From positions 92,240,912 through 92,304,911 of the forward strand of contig NC_088171.1 of the NCBI RefSeq assembly GCF_028769735.1: a stretch of DNA of 64,000 bases, given 5' to 3'. Made by a program: the position numbers and the translations under genes. Source of the stretch: Zonotrichia leucophrys gambelii (lineage: Eukaryota > Chordata > Aves > Passeriformes > Passerellidae). Positions within the stretch are counted from its first letter, which is position 1. Each line of letters starts with the position of its first letter. Shown here one piece after another: positions 1-12,570 of this stretch. Below the pieces are notes generated by a model, which was not told the DNA's origin, ran no database searches, and saw only the letters and a program-made list of their open reading frames with translations.

Positions 1-3000
1 TCCAATGGCCTCTTCCAGAGTTTCCCTCTTCAGAAAAGATGTTTCTGTAATTACTGACATGGTGGTTTGTGGTCTTTGCTCAGGTTAAAGGACAGACAGG
101 GAGGGGTGAGAGGAAACGAAGGTTTATTTCTTTGATGCGCTCTTTTGGTGTTGTGAAAATTCCATCCGTCCAAACTTCATCGTTAGTGGAAACTATTATT
201 TTACCCAACTGAGCGGGCCAGAGCTCCCTGCCTGCTTGTTAGCCTTCAGGCTCATACAAACACAGCAGCAGAAGCACAAGAGATGTTTGTTCTGCAACTC
301 GTCTGACTACTATAAATTCCATCTCCAAATGGAAAGCATTTTAATGTTATTTTGCCAGTTAGAGTTACCCATATGTTGGGCCACACACATCCGTTTCATA
401 GCCTGCCCTTCTCAGTGGCCTGAGTGCAAGGAGACCCTGTGCACCATCAGAGAAAGACAACACCATTGCTCCAAGAAGTGAGTGCTCCTCAGAGATGGGA
501 ACATTTGCTCCTTGCACCCGAGGCAGCAGAGCCGTCACTCACTGCTCACTCGCCTTCTGCCTCCCTACGCTGGGAATATTTGATTAATCCACCCACGGCC
601 GGGCTGATACTGCAGTGACACCTCAGAAGAGAGGTGCTGGTGATAGCCTGTCACCTGGAGAAAGCAGAGCAAGACAGGCAGAAAATCACACAGATCCTAA
701 AAGAAATGAGGAGGAGGAGGAAATGCAAGACGCGACAGGCATTTGAGGGAAACTTGCAAGATGTTATCTGACTAGGCAGAAAAACAGGGAAAAGAAAACA
801 GAAGAGTCTAACAATACCCCTGTCACCACCAAGAATCATGAGAGACAACAGGACAGCAAGTTTTGGTTATGATGGGTGGCTTGATAGAAAAGACCCTGAT
901 GCCAAGACAGCTGTGATCAAGCTTAGACATCTCATAAAATGGTGTCCCTCTGGAGCAACAGTACAGCCTATGATGAAAACAAATGAGACGTTGAAGAATG
1001 CAGGAGTACTGTCTCTGGTGGGCAGGGAGGAGCAAATTGTCTGAAAATAAAGCTGAAAAATAAAAACCAGCAAAGGATGACTCAGTGACCTGAGGGGTAA
1101 ACGCGTTGCTGGAGTTCCCATGTATCAAGAGTGGAGCAAGAGCAAAGCTGATACTGCAGGCAGTCTAATGAATGCTGCTGGCTGTAAAAAAGAAATAATA
1201 AATTGAGAGTTTTAAGCTTTATGGAGCTTTAGACTTTCTATGGGAGAGGTAACCCTTTGGATGGTCAGCACCGAGTTCTCATCCGCCAGAATCAAAACCA
1301 GCAAACTCAGGAGATGGGAAGCGGTAGCACTCAAGAGTATTTTCTGAGCACAGTGTATAGAGCCTGCACTTCCAGAACATGAAACAAAACAGAAGATGGA
1401 GCTGTTCTGCCAAAGAAGATGAATGAGCATATTGATACCATAGAATGATAAATACCAGAGATACATGTACCAGGGCTGACAGTTTTGCAAGGTCATGCGA
1501 TCTGGTGTGCATGGTGAAATCCCATGCAACATTAAAAGCCAACAAGTCTGGAAATGCTGGGTCCTACAAAGGACGACACTGTGGAAATATACAGGGCAAG
1601 GGGACAGGGGGTTAGGAAGAAGAGGAGAGAGAAGAACAAAATGAAATAAAACTGCCAATGCAATTTCCTGGAAGAGAGGTCAAAGATTTGAGGAAATTTT
1701 TTCAATTTCTAATCTGAAAGCAGAGAAAGGAGTGGAAACTAAAAAAATAATGTAGAGTTAGAATTGACAGTAAATTAATGGAGAAAAGAAGCCCACAGAG
1801 GAGACTATAAGATTGGCTGAATGAGTATGGGATGGTCTCAGATAGTGCTGTTGAGCCTTTCACAGCTGCACTGTCTCTGCCCAGAACAATGTCAAAACCT
1901 GAGACTTCTTTCAAGCCTCCAGTTCTGCTATGAGCGTTGCTATCTGCATTTGCAAACACCTTGGCTTGAAAGCCAAATCTGGAATATTGTAAAGAAAAGC
2001 TGCCTAACACAGTCTATAGAAGCATTATGAAACCAGCCGTTCCCTTTGCCCCAGACATAACAGAACATTTATTCATTGTAGGATACTCTTTAGTTCAAAG
2101 AGATGGAGATTTCAGGAGTGTCATAAAATCATACTTTTTAAACCCATGGGATTACATTCTCCAGAGTGTTTCTGTACCTCATTCTGCACGAGCACAGCCT
2201 TCATTCTTCAGAAAATAATTAGTAAAAGTAGCTGCTAACTTGGGCTGTGTAACAGACTACTATGAGGGCAAACTACCCCAGCTGTCCCAGGTGCCTGCAT
2301 TGAGCAACACCACAGGCAAGAAATGATCAGTGAAGGGATGCTGCCCCTGAACTGAACACCCTGCCTGGGTTTGTTTGGGGTGTAGGAAGGGGACCACACA
2401 GTCTTCCTCAGATTCAGGCTGGTGAATCCATTTCAAGCCCTCCTGCAAGGGACTACCAGTTCTCTCCGATGATGCCCAGGGGATAAAGTGTTTCTTAAAA
2501 GAGGTGGATGAAAATACCCAAATCCAGAGTGCAGGTTCAGAGACACTGCTTTGGGCATGCAAATCTTACATTTGGTAGCTGTTACTCGAAAGGAAGTGAG
2601 AGCAGGGTCTCTCTTCCTGCATCTTCTAGCTGCAGGAAGAATCAGCTATGCGTGTTACTCTGAATACTGAGAAAACAAAACAAATTGACTCGGAAACACT
2701 CAGTATGAGCAATTCTGCTTAACAAACCTAAAGCCATGAACTAAAATGATCTGTTTCCTCTGGCTGTGTTACAGAGAACACCGAGTGACAATTAGGATGG
2801 GGGTCATTAGATGAACACTGGAATTGAAAAATACACAGCATAAGGAACTGTTGTTATATAATGCCAAACATGATGGAAGGGACGTTTGCACAACACACAG
2901 GTAGTACAGATGCTTTGGGAAAGGAATCAGAAAACAGAATCAAAAGCTGAATAAAAGCTGTACGGTGCTTGGTCCTGTTGTGGAGGCTACCAGAACGCCA

Positions 3001-3149
3001 GATGAAATTACACTAGCAGTAATGCAGAGTTTTTCTTCCCAACTTAGCGGTTTTCTCAGTCTGCTTCTTCTTAAGGGATGCTTTGAAATCTGACTTCCCT
3101 TTGAAGTTTCTCGAGTACAGCATGACATTTATTTAAGGTACAAACCGAA
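1..3149 (-). other. AHRR: AHRR intron 3, left-edge segment
   Basis: No exon, RNA gene or clear interspersed repeat was recognised here. Short reading frames occur on both strands but have no recognisable domains. Assignment to intron 3 rests on finding no PAS-domain exon between here and the bHLH exon. Confidence 0.5.
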
Positions 3150-3424
3150 CCCTTTTGCTTTCCAGATCCCATCCGCTCTTTCCTGCAGAACCACTGTTCC
3201 CCTTTCCCAGCGAGCCTCATCCATTCTCCCCCGTGCCAGAGGGGCATCAAAGCGCTGCCACCGCCGGGCTGCCCTCCTCTCCCCGGGGCTGCCGGGGCCA
3301 GCTCGGCCCCCTGCGCCCCCGGCCCGCGTCCCAGCGCGTCCGGAGCGCGCTTTTGAAGGCGGGCGAGGGGGAGGAGAGGCGCCCGCTGCGGAGGAGGCAG
3401 AGTGCTGAGTAACCCCGGCCCCGC

Positions 3425-3434
3425 TGTCACGCAA
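3425..3434 (-). promoter_or_regulatory. Xenobiotic response element, intronic island, site 1
   Basis: The minus strand reads TTGCGTGACA, matching every position of TNGCGTG(A/C)(G/C)A. It faces the second site across about 60 bp. Confidence 0.55.
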
Positions 3435-3494
3435 GGCTCGCCGCCTGTCAATCTCCCGGCGGCTCTGACAGCGCCCTGGCCGCCGTTCAAGCCC

Positions 3495-3504
3495 TTGCGT
3501 GCGA
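3495..3504 (+). promoter_or_regulatory. Xenobiotic response element, intronic island, site 2
   Basis: The plus strand reads TTGCGTGCGA, a full match to the extended AHR/ARNT consensus, inverted relative to site 1. Confidence 0.55.
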
Positions 3505-3515
3505 GCAGACGAGCC

Positions 3516-4616
3516 GCGTTACCCTATGAAGTATTTCATAATAACAACAGCTGTTAAATATTGATGACTCCTGGCAAGCGCTGAATGCTTTTCGAGAAGG
3601 TTAAGCCTTGGTGTAATGGAACCTAATTCCTCATTATATACTGTATCAGATATCTGGAAGTTGCCTAAAAAAAGCAAAGGAGCTTAGAGTAAAGGATCAG
3701 AGGAATGACTCTCGTGCAGCGGGGAGAAGGGAGAGAGCCCGCTGTGCGAAGGGTGAGGAGTGTTTCCCCGGAGTCAAATCCCTTCACAAACAGTAAAACA
3801 CTCTGCTGGAGCGATCAGCAGTGCGGTCCATTTCACTATATTCCACTGGAGGGTTTTGTGTTTTTAGAAATTACTGCATATCAGATAAGCTTTCTGAAAC
3901 AGGGATCCAACTGCCAGTGCTGTCTGTGCTTGTGTAAAAGTACACGTGGAAATTATTTCTACAGAAATGCAGAGAAAAGAGGGAGAAAGCTCGCATTTCT
4001 ACAAACATCAGCTCTGAGAGATCTGGCTCATTAGAAAATTTAGTGGTGATCTGACAATATACTAAGGATGAAATCTCAGACAGGATTTCCAGCAGGCAAG
4101 CAAGGGAGGAGGACGAACCTCTTGCTTTGGGGAAGACCTGGTGTGCTTTCCTCATTTTCCCAGAAAAAATCCACCATCTTCTTCACTCTGCCCTCTAAAA
4201 CCCATCAGTCTTATCTTTTGTCTCTTGATCCAAATGAAGAGCAAGGTTGTGTCAGGAACAGAATCAGTTTGGGGCTGGAATTCATTATCAATGAAGTCCT
4301 TGGGATGGACCTGGTGCTATGCCAGGGCAGGCAGTACTGAGTAGTCCAGCAAAGAGTCAGCATCAGAATCCAGGTGCAGGTGAAAGAAAAAACACAAACT
4401 GAGGACTTCTTACACAGTCAGGGTATTTTTTTTTTTTTTGCATGTGAAAAAGAGGAGGTCTGTGTGCCTTTGGGAAATAGAGTTTACATGCAGCAAGCTG
4501 GGAAGCTGAAAAGAATTGCCTGCAAATGTTCAGTTGTGCTGCAGTGCAAGGAGTTCTGTGAAGCTTTAGGAAAGTGGTTCACCTGTGGGGAACCCAGGTC
4601 TGTAAACTGAGTCAGG
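3516..4616 (-). other. AHRR: AHRR intron 3 segment, AT-rich flank of the CpG-rich island
   Basis: There is no recognisable exon. The first 150 bases next to the island are AT-rich with several transcription-factor-like motifs, and a T12 run lies near 4428-4439. Confidence 0.45.
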
Positions 4617-4800
4617 ATAGGGAATCACAAAACATAGGAAGTTGTAGGTTGGAAGGCACCTTTGAAGGTCATTTTTTCTAACTCACCCCCATCAGAACAG
4701 CACTAACTTCGCTGAGGCTGGTTCTTTCACTTAGGCTGGTTTTTGAGTACTCCCAGTAATGGACATTTCTCATTCCCTCCAGGAAAACTTTCATTATTTA
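4617..4800 (-). mobile_element. CR1 LINE 3'-end fragment
   Basis: The sequence begins GGAATCACAAAACATAGGAA and continues with GGTTGGAAGGCACCTTTGAA, the reverse complement of the standard avian CR1 3' end. It is diverged and 5'-truncated, as is usual for CR1. Confidence 0.75.
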
Positions 4801-6461
4801 ATTAAAAACAGGATTAATTTCGTAAGATAAGGAGTTCCTTAAAGTTTTAGGTGAATGAGCATTAGGGTAAATTCTGGATGGACACATCCTGTTCCCACAA
4901 TTCTTCATTTGCAGATGTGTAGAATAATTTAAGAAATGCTGAGAATGGTGAAGCGGCTTTTATAAAAAGTGTATCTATATGGAGAATATGCAGAAAAAAT
5001 TATTAACTTTTCTTCTGTCTTTTGCTGGTTTATTCTATCTGTATCTCATAAGAAATCACATTAGCATGTCAAGTATAAATGTAGCCTGGGACTATAACTT
5101 CTCCCCTATTCCATAATTTCTGAGGGATCACAGATCCAGAGAAAAGCTCCACGTGAGACAAACTGTGTGCTAACTACACAAACAACAGACTCAAAAGAAC
5201 TTGTCTAGAAAACACATTTCTTCTCTGTAGCTTACTGTTGCAACCTTTCTCTCTTCATATGACTCAACAGATGATCTCCCCAACAGACAGCCCCACATTG
5301 TGCCTTGGCAAAGGAGGTATTTTAGAGATCTGTTTGCATCACTGTGAGTAAATATTTGAGCTATCAGTTGGTCTGGTAGACTATATTGGCTACAAGACTG
5401 CTGAAGACGTGCAGTCCTCTGAAATTACACCAGGATGTAAGACTTACTCCAAGTAACAAACTCCTGTTTGTCTTCACAATTCCATTTTATTTTCTACAAC
5501 ATTAAATATGATGATTTGATCACGGAAACTTATTGATTTATAGGTTCAGTTTTGGGGCCTTAATTTTATCTGCGTACTATTCCATTCTTTAATTAAGCTT
5601 TAATACGTAGGCTTGTCTGAATATTTGCTTGCACACCCTTCTGAATAAACACATAAAAGACAAGTAAAAATGGGTTATTCTCTCAAACCACAAAATGGAT
5701 TGCAAGCCTGATTTATCAGCAACATTGAGTAAGAAATCTGCAGACTATTTATTCCAGTTTCAAATCAATACCCACATCGCTCACAAAAAATTAAGATGAT
5801 TCCCACACTTCTTCCTTGCACCTTTAAGTATTTAAATTACATGTCCATTAATCAGAATCCTGATATCCAGCATAAGTTAAGAGTAGGAAAAAAAATTAAT
5901 TTCAGGGAACTATTCTGTATTTAGAAAGTCTGCTTAACATTGGTTAGTTCCAGAGTTAAAGCCCTCAGAATGTACAATGAACAAAGTTTAATATTTTCAT
6001 TCGTGACTTCACCAAACTGATCCACAATGAGCCTTAAGTGTATTGCAGTGTGTTCTGAGCTGTTACCTCCTGATTGCTTGAGTGGGATCTCAGCAAATCC
6101 CACTGATCATGGTATTTATACATATTCAGAGGAACAGCACATCAGGACACATTGATTCTAGGATCTGTGGAGCACGTGACCTATGAAAAATACTTGAAGA
6201 GTTTCCCCATTCTTCAAAATATCCTTCATAATGGCTTCTTGTCTGAATAGCTTTTCATATTTTCCCTCGTCCAGATATATTTAAAAAAATGGGTTCTCTA
6301 TATCCTCTGAATTCCTGGTGTTTTCTCCCTCTGTGGCCCAAGCATGTTGTCCTTGTTTGATATGGCTCATACTATTTAATTGTTATTAGACCATTTTTTC
6401 AGGATTGATTCTCCCAGTGAAAATAATACATCACTGGAAGCTGATGTCCACAGCAGAGGCA
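4801..6461 (-). other. AHRR: AHRR intron 3 segment without recognised features
   Basis: This is AT-rich sequence in which I recognise no exon or repeat. Confidence 0.4.
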
Positions 6462-6665
6462 GTTTCCCTTTGAGGAGAGGCTAAAATGGCTGTGGCTTTT
6501 ACTGAGAAGGACTAGGGGAGACACAACAGAGGTTTACAAAATTATAAGGGCAGTGGATAAACTGAATGTGGAACTGCTGTTTGCCCAACCCACAATATGA
6601 GGACTGTGAAGTGCCCTGTAACACCAGCACAAGAATGCTTTAAAGTAGATAAAAGAGTGCAATTT
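6462..6665 (+). mobile_element. Old CR1 LINE fragment
   Basis: It contains CCTTTGAGGAGAGGCTAAAA followed by GAGGTTTACAAAATTATAAG, typical of the 3' part of older CR1 subfamilies, with internal deletions. Confidence 0.6.
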
Positions 6666-9600
6666 TGAAGATGAGAATACCAGACTAAATGGACCACTGG
6701 TGTGACACAGTAGTGCATCTCTTATGTTGTTTTATTCTCACTGCAATGCCATGGCCTTGTCCACAAAATTTGTTGCAGACAGAAAATAAACAACAGATGC
6801 ACAACAGCAGCATCTGTGACGTGAAACAAAGTATATCACAGAAGTGACAATAAGAAAAATCAGAACCTTATGAGAAAGCCTGTATGTAACTAAATTTAAG
6901 CATATGATGAAAGAGCAGCTTGTGACTAATTATTGCATCCAAAACCAACAAAAAACATTCTCCAGTGATAAACAGCCTATTGAAATAAACTTGAGTCTGA
7001 AATACTTTTCAGAAACATAAGTAATGAGTTCAAAATCTCTTTTTACTGAAAAGACAGCTAAGAGGAAAGTTACGTGTGTTCATAAATAAGCAATTGAAGT
7101 CTACAGGAATCTTTCCCACTTTTGGAAAGGTGATTGTAAGGATTGTGTTTTACAGAAGAAATGCAATGAAGTCTTGATAACAGATTTACCTTGAGAATAT
7201 CAGGACATTTTTAGTCTCTATCAGTTACAGAAGATGTGCATCATTTTACCCCCTCCAATTTCAATCTGTAGTTTAGAACATTTAGTAATCAACCACTGAA
7301 GGACAAACTCAAATCAAAGATGAAGCATGAAAACAAATACACCTAGGAAAATGCATGAGAAAGCATCTCTCCCTCTTCTTGATTAAAGCAAACTGACAAT
7401 GACTAACTTATGAGATTTACATGATCTTTGCTAGTCTTTTTGGATTTGATAACCTCTTTTCCAGGACTGTGATTCAAACAGACTGTCTCTTGATCTTCCA
7501 CTGCTCAATTTCTTGTGCCTTTATAATTTTTGTTGCACCATGCTGCATGGAAAGACACAGACTAAATTCACACCTGCAGGTTCCAAGAGGAATTTAAGTC
7601 AGTATCTCTTAGAAGAGAGTTGCAAGAGCATGTGTCAATAGATTGGTATATCATCCAAGAGACTGTTTAAAAATAGCCAATACACACAATCTGGAGAGGA
7701 TAAAGGAAACCTTTAAGATGAAATAAACACTGCATCTAAAATATTCACACTGAGACCTTAGTGCACAGGATGTGCATGTGTTACCCAGAAAACCAAATCT
7801 GGATCCAACAGTTTTAGAGTCAGGAATAACAGAAGAACAATTCTTTAATATCTGATTTAAATAGCAGCCTTGCTGTGTCAAATATTAAAGGCAAAGCCAC
7901 GTTTGCTTTCCAGTGTACTTTAAAGAAGCAAACATGCTTGACAGAGGAAATGTGGGAATCTCTGCCTTTAAATCAGCTGGATATCACAGCTCACTGCTGC
8001 ACAACAACAGACAGACACACAGACCCCACAGAACACAGCGCTCTCTTTCTAAGGCAGAGCTGCTCTGCTTGGCCTTCTCTGCTGCCTATGAATGTTGCCA
8101 TGATGACATGGACTGCATGAAGCCCTGAGAAGTCAAATGCACCCAATGTGCTGTGGGAAAAATATGCCTGAGAGGAGGTCCTTAAGCTTTGGATTTTCTA
8201 ATTCAGGAAGTAAAAACACATGCTGGGACAAGATAAGGGCAAGTGAAACATCAGGGACATTATCTGAAAGTTTTTTAAAAATTATTTCAGAATCAATTTC
8301 CAGGGTAGTTTTAAAATATTGAGCTGTATTCCAGAACCTTTTGGAATGATGAAGAAAACTAGCAGCCTGACAATCTTACCTAAAAACTCAAAATTAAGAA
8401 CTATCTGGCAACAGAACTGCCAGAAGCCTAAACTCATAATGTTACAATCCCTGGATCTCTTAAATGTCTTTTTATCCGCATTAATATTTTAATGTATGCA
8501 TTCAAAAACTAGTCCTGCAAAGCTACCTAAACAGATGGATGTTGTTCCCAACTGGAATCCCTCATAAGACAGAGGTCCTGCAGAGAAGACACTATGGTTT
8601 GTCCAAAAATAAATTTCTTTGCAGAACAGGAACCTTTTGTAGAAGTATAAAATGAATGCACATGATGTATTCGATTACTACAATAACCTTTATTTTTCAC
8701 TTCCTCACAAAGATTTTGCTTTGCCTTTCCTGACAGCCATGTTCCATACTCAGAAAAAGATCCCAAGCAGATGCCAAAGACCCTAAACAGACCAGAAGTG
8801 GGCTTGCATTTTTAGCACCAGAGAAATTAAGTTTCTTAAAAGTGCCATGGTCCCTAAACAGCCAGAATTAGGACCTTCAAATTTTCTGAGCATAATAAAA
8901 AAATTTTGTCTTTATAAAAGGCAGGAAAGGTGACATTTAAATGCTCTAAGATTATAAATTTTCTCCCTGCTTTGATTTGCTTTTCAATTTTTAAAACCAG
9001 AGAATACTTAGATATAGCGATAAAATTACAAGGCAGGCACAGAGTTCTTATCGGACTTGTCCCATTTGAAGATAAGGAAAACCAATGTTCTGTATTTCAG
9101 AAACAAAGTCCTAGCTAATAAAATACAACCTTTTCTCCAGTTTCAACTCTTCTGTATGTGTCATTGACTTGAACAGGCAAGTCTGACTCCTACAAAGGTG
9201 CCTGTTGCCTTGACTCATAGCAAGCTACCAAAGAAATAACGAGTATTCCTTATGGGATAAGGACAAGAATCTTGTATCTCGTTCATGAAACATATAGGAT
9301 TATGCATTCAACTTTCTAGGCAGTAATAGGCAATTGCAGCTTTCACTGAGTGATCAATGCCAGGTGAATAATGTGTATAAGGAGAACTATGATACATAAA
9401 TTACTTCTAGTGCTTCTTATTCTGTCTCAGGTCTCTGGATGAAAAGCAATGATTTCTTACCTACTGATTCATTAGATCTGTTTCATACTCATCATGTGAC
9501 ATAAACATTCATTTCCATTGTATTTCCCCCAGTTACAGTATGATCTCCATTGGATATACACTGTGGCTTACTGCCAGAGTCAGTCCAATAACCACCAAAA

Positions 9601-12473
9601 CAAGTCTTACTAGCTCTACACTAAGGATAACAGGAGTAGGTTTGAGGAAGAAAGCAAAAACTACAAATAGCAAAAAGCAAAGATGATCTTGCATGTTTTA
9701 AAAAAATGTGAAATTTAACTGGAGGCAGTGTATACTCCAGAGCACACTTTGTTTTAAGCCCAAGAATTTTTCAGAGGAATCATTACGCTGCATCCAAAAA
9801 AGGAGCGCTTTTTCTCCTGCCGGGGCAGATCTGCAGGGAGGAGGCTCATTTCTGCATTGCTGGTCTGGCAGGCAGCAGAGCTCTATTCCTCTGATCAAGA
9901 GATCACTTTCATAACCACTTTTCTGAGGTCACAAATGAGTCTGCTGCAGTCACGCAACCCCTTGCCTACCAGAGCTTACTACAGCACAGGTTCACGGAAG
10001 CTCTTTAAAGAGGCAGCTCATCCTTTCAGCACTCACAGAGACAAGGCACACGTATATTGTCATATGGGATTCCCCCCAAATATGTCATGGGACTGTTTTA
10101 CTTCAGTTTGATCAGGGAAGAAACATACAGCTTCAACTTTTATGTGGATGGAATGCTGTTGCCTGAGTAGAATTAAATAAAAACTGAAGCTAAATAGCTC
10201 TACAGTTCTTTTAAATGATACTGGCACCTTTTGCAAGTATTTAGTTAGCCTCTTCCTTTCTAGCGTGTTAAAGGTCCATGTTTGTCAAACAGGTGCTACT
10301 GTGTATTATGCTAATTGAGATACTTAAAAGTCATGGTAAACAGTCAAACAAACATTAGATTCAATAAACAACAAATACGATTGCCTTGAATTAAACATTG
10401 CCCTGCCACACTGTGAGAAACACAATGATATGGAAATAGTAAACCAGGAAATAGGCTTATGAATTGACTCTGAAGGAATATTATGAAATTACAATAAATT
10501 CCAGTCAGAGCTTGTTCCTAGGTCAGAAGAGTCTACTTTATTTTACCCAAGTATCCCACAAATTACCAATATAGTGATCTGTTGTATGGACATGCCTTGC
10601 AGGTGGTGGCTGGAATGACTTTGGGTGATAAGAGGCAGTGAGGAATTTAAAGAAAAAAGTTAAAAATATTTTTTCCTCTTATGGTAAGTCAACTTTACCC
10701 AATGAATGGGGGGTTTGGCCTATTTTCACAAGCAGTTAACGCTATGAAAGCAACCGTTGTTGTTTCATCATTAATTATTTGCACTAATTACCTGAAATAA
10801 AGTTTTCAAAAGCTTTTAAATTACATTGAATCCTACAATAAAAAAAAAATTATGGTGGCTATATTGCTCATTGATATTTTGTGAGGATTAGTGTGCAGAC
10901 ACATTTCATTTAATGGCAGCACAAACAGGCTTGCCCAAACCAGCTTTATAATCCAGCTTAAATAAAGTAACAATAGGAATGAGGGCACAGCACTAAGCCT
11001 GTTGACGACTCACAGTGTGGGATGCAGTTTGCACTGTCCTGCAAGTTCATTGCTATTATTAGGCACACTAAACAGGTGAAAGCTTGTTGAGGTGTGCCCG
11101 TACATGCTACAGACAGTTTCAGGGATTCTGGAGATGCAGTCACAGGCTAACTACCCTTGGCTCCATCCAAAACAAGGGCTTTTTACACTTTAGGCTTGAC
11201 CTTGGTGTGTATCCTCACCCAGCAGTGGCAGAGGCCCTCTCCCATCTGCATTGCAGTTTCCCATTGACAGAAATAACGTTCAAGCTCAGCTTTGATATGA
11301 AATCAATGACACCCCAAAACTGGCCTTATCTCTGCTCCAGGTCTGGCCTGTATTTATGGAGAGGAATTAGGTTGGAAGCTGGACAGAGAATTGTGACTTT
11401 ACTGCTGGCGGACCTCACTGTCAGAGCCCGGTGCACTCACATCACAGAGGCAGGCTTAACCTCAGGCGCTGAGCATCACTGCAGCTTCTCAGCCCAATCA
11501 AAACTTGGTGCAGGTGATGAGGCAAAGACATCAGCCTATAAATGTCACTCTTGACAACCTCTAGAGTGACCTCTAACAGTATCAGTGCAGACGAAGCTAC
11601 AGGCATTTTTGAAGATAAATCACACTTTCAAAGAGTTCTGAGACTCCTGAAGATGTTGCCTTTAATCTTATGTTACTGATTTGTGCCATTTCATTTATCA
11701 CTGCAACAACTTCCCATGGAAATGAAAAATATACAGGATAAACTCTTGCCCAAACAGACTTTTCCCTGTTTATGAACTTTGGCTGAAGCACAAAAAGTTT
11801 ATCTAGAGAAAAACAGCACTGGATACTAATGCAAGTATTTAATTAACATGGAAATTTTTCCTTTCTATCTATGGAAAGAGACACGTGAGAATGCTGTTGA
11901 GCTACCTTACCTATACCTACCTTACCTGTTCTGGAGACAGCTGGCAAAGAAATAATTGCTAACTGGAGGGATGACTTGATGTATGGACATTTGAGGGTAA
12001 GCAGCTGCTAGAACACTGCTGCTCAGCTTTTTCTGCATGCCAGTCTGGCCTCAGAGCTGGTACCTAAAAAGTCTTGCCTTTCTGAAAGTCCTGTTTATAA
12101 CCCCTATTATATCAAAACAAAATATCTCTAATCTTTTTTCAAGAATATGACATCTCCTACTCAAAGACAGTGTGGTCAATTACTCCATTTTCTAAGGAGA
12201 TGCAAGCAGGCAGCTAATACATGTGTCTAAGTCCCACTGGATCTGCAATTCTAGAAGAAGAACTAGTCAGTAATTTAGTACAGTGAAATCAGGAAAAACA
12301 ATGACTTCTCATGTGCCAACTTCCAAATAATAACTGCAAGCTTTCCTCACTCCCTCCACAGCTCCTAATATCTTGCACCTGATAGTTGAAAGATCTGTAC
12401 ATATGAGAGAACATGCATCCAGTAATTTGGATTAGCTGCAAATCTGCCTATATGTTATTTTTTTTTAGTCCTT
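6666..12473 (-). other. AHRR: AHRR intron 3 segment, unique sequence
   Basis: No exon is recognised here. A TNGCGTG core (TAGCGTG) is at 10261-10267 but lacks the extended consensus. An AT-rich block at 10680-10960 has several TAATTA/ATTAATTA homeodomain-type motifs and no repeat signature. The longest frame (11084-11554, plus) has no recognisable domain. Confidence 0.4.
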
Positions 12474-12570
12474 TTGTGGAGGACTTTATTTAATCTGAAA
12501 AATATCCAGAGAAATTTATCTTAGTGGAGGATTTTATTTAATCTGAAAATTATCCAGAGAAACATAATAG
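12474..12570. repeat. Two-copy tandem duplication, 48-bp period
   Basis: GTGGAGGACTTTATTTAATC near 12476 recurs as GTGGAGGATTTTATTTAATC near 12524, and both continue into similar TATCCAGAGAAA sequence. Several differences show that it is not very recent. Confidence 0.85.

Larger units (their letters stand above)
3150..3515. promoter_or_regulatory. Intronic CpG-rich island with two XREs
   Basis: About 370 bp of GC- and CpG-rich sequence stands alone in AT-rich DNA, roughly 25 kb downstream of the bHLH exon in AHRR transcription direction. It contains two full-consensus AHR/ARNT sites about 70 bp apart. The AT-rich flank (3515-3670) has an E-box-like CAGCTG and an AP-1-like TGATGACTCC. It could be an intronic enhancer, an alternative AHRR promoter or the promoter of a nested transcript. 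Open frames across it have the composition expected of GC-rich noise. Confidence 0.6.

Noticed and set aside
1279..1545. Minus-strand segment checked for a PAS-A motif
   Set aside because: Apparent resemblance at the DNA level did not hold up in translation; no PAS residues are present.
7181..7260. Minus-strand CAAG|GTAAAT donor as a possible exon 4 end
   Set aside because: Upstream frames do not encode AHRR exon 4-like residues and no good acceptor is seen.
11084..11554. 156-residue plus-strand frame
   Set aside because: No recognisable domain, no exon-like splice context noted, and it lies in intron 3 sequence.
11900..11945. Cluster of minus-strand GTAAGG/GTAGG donor-like sites
   Set aside because: They form a short local repeat (TACCTTACCTATACC) and would bound only a ~15-base exon with no AHRR-like coding sequence.
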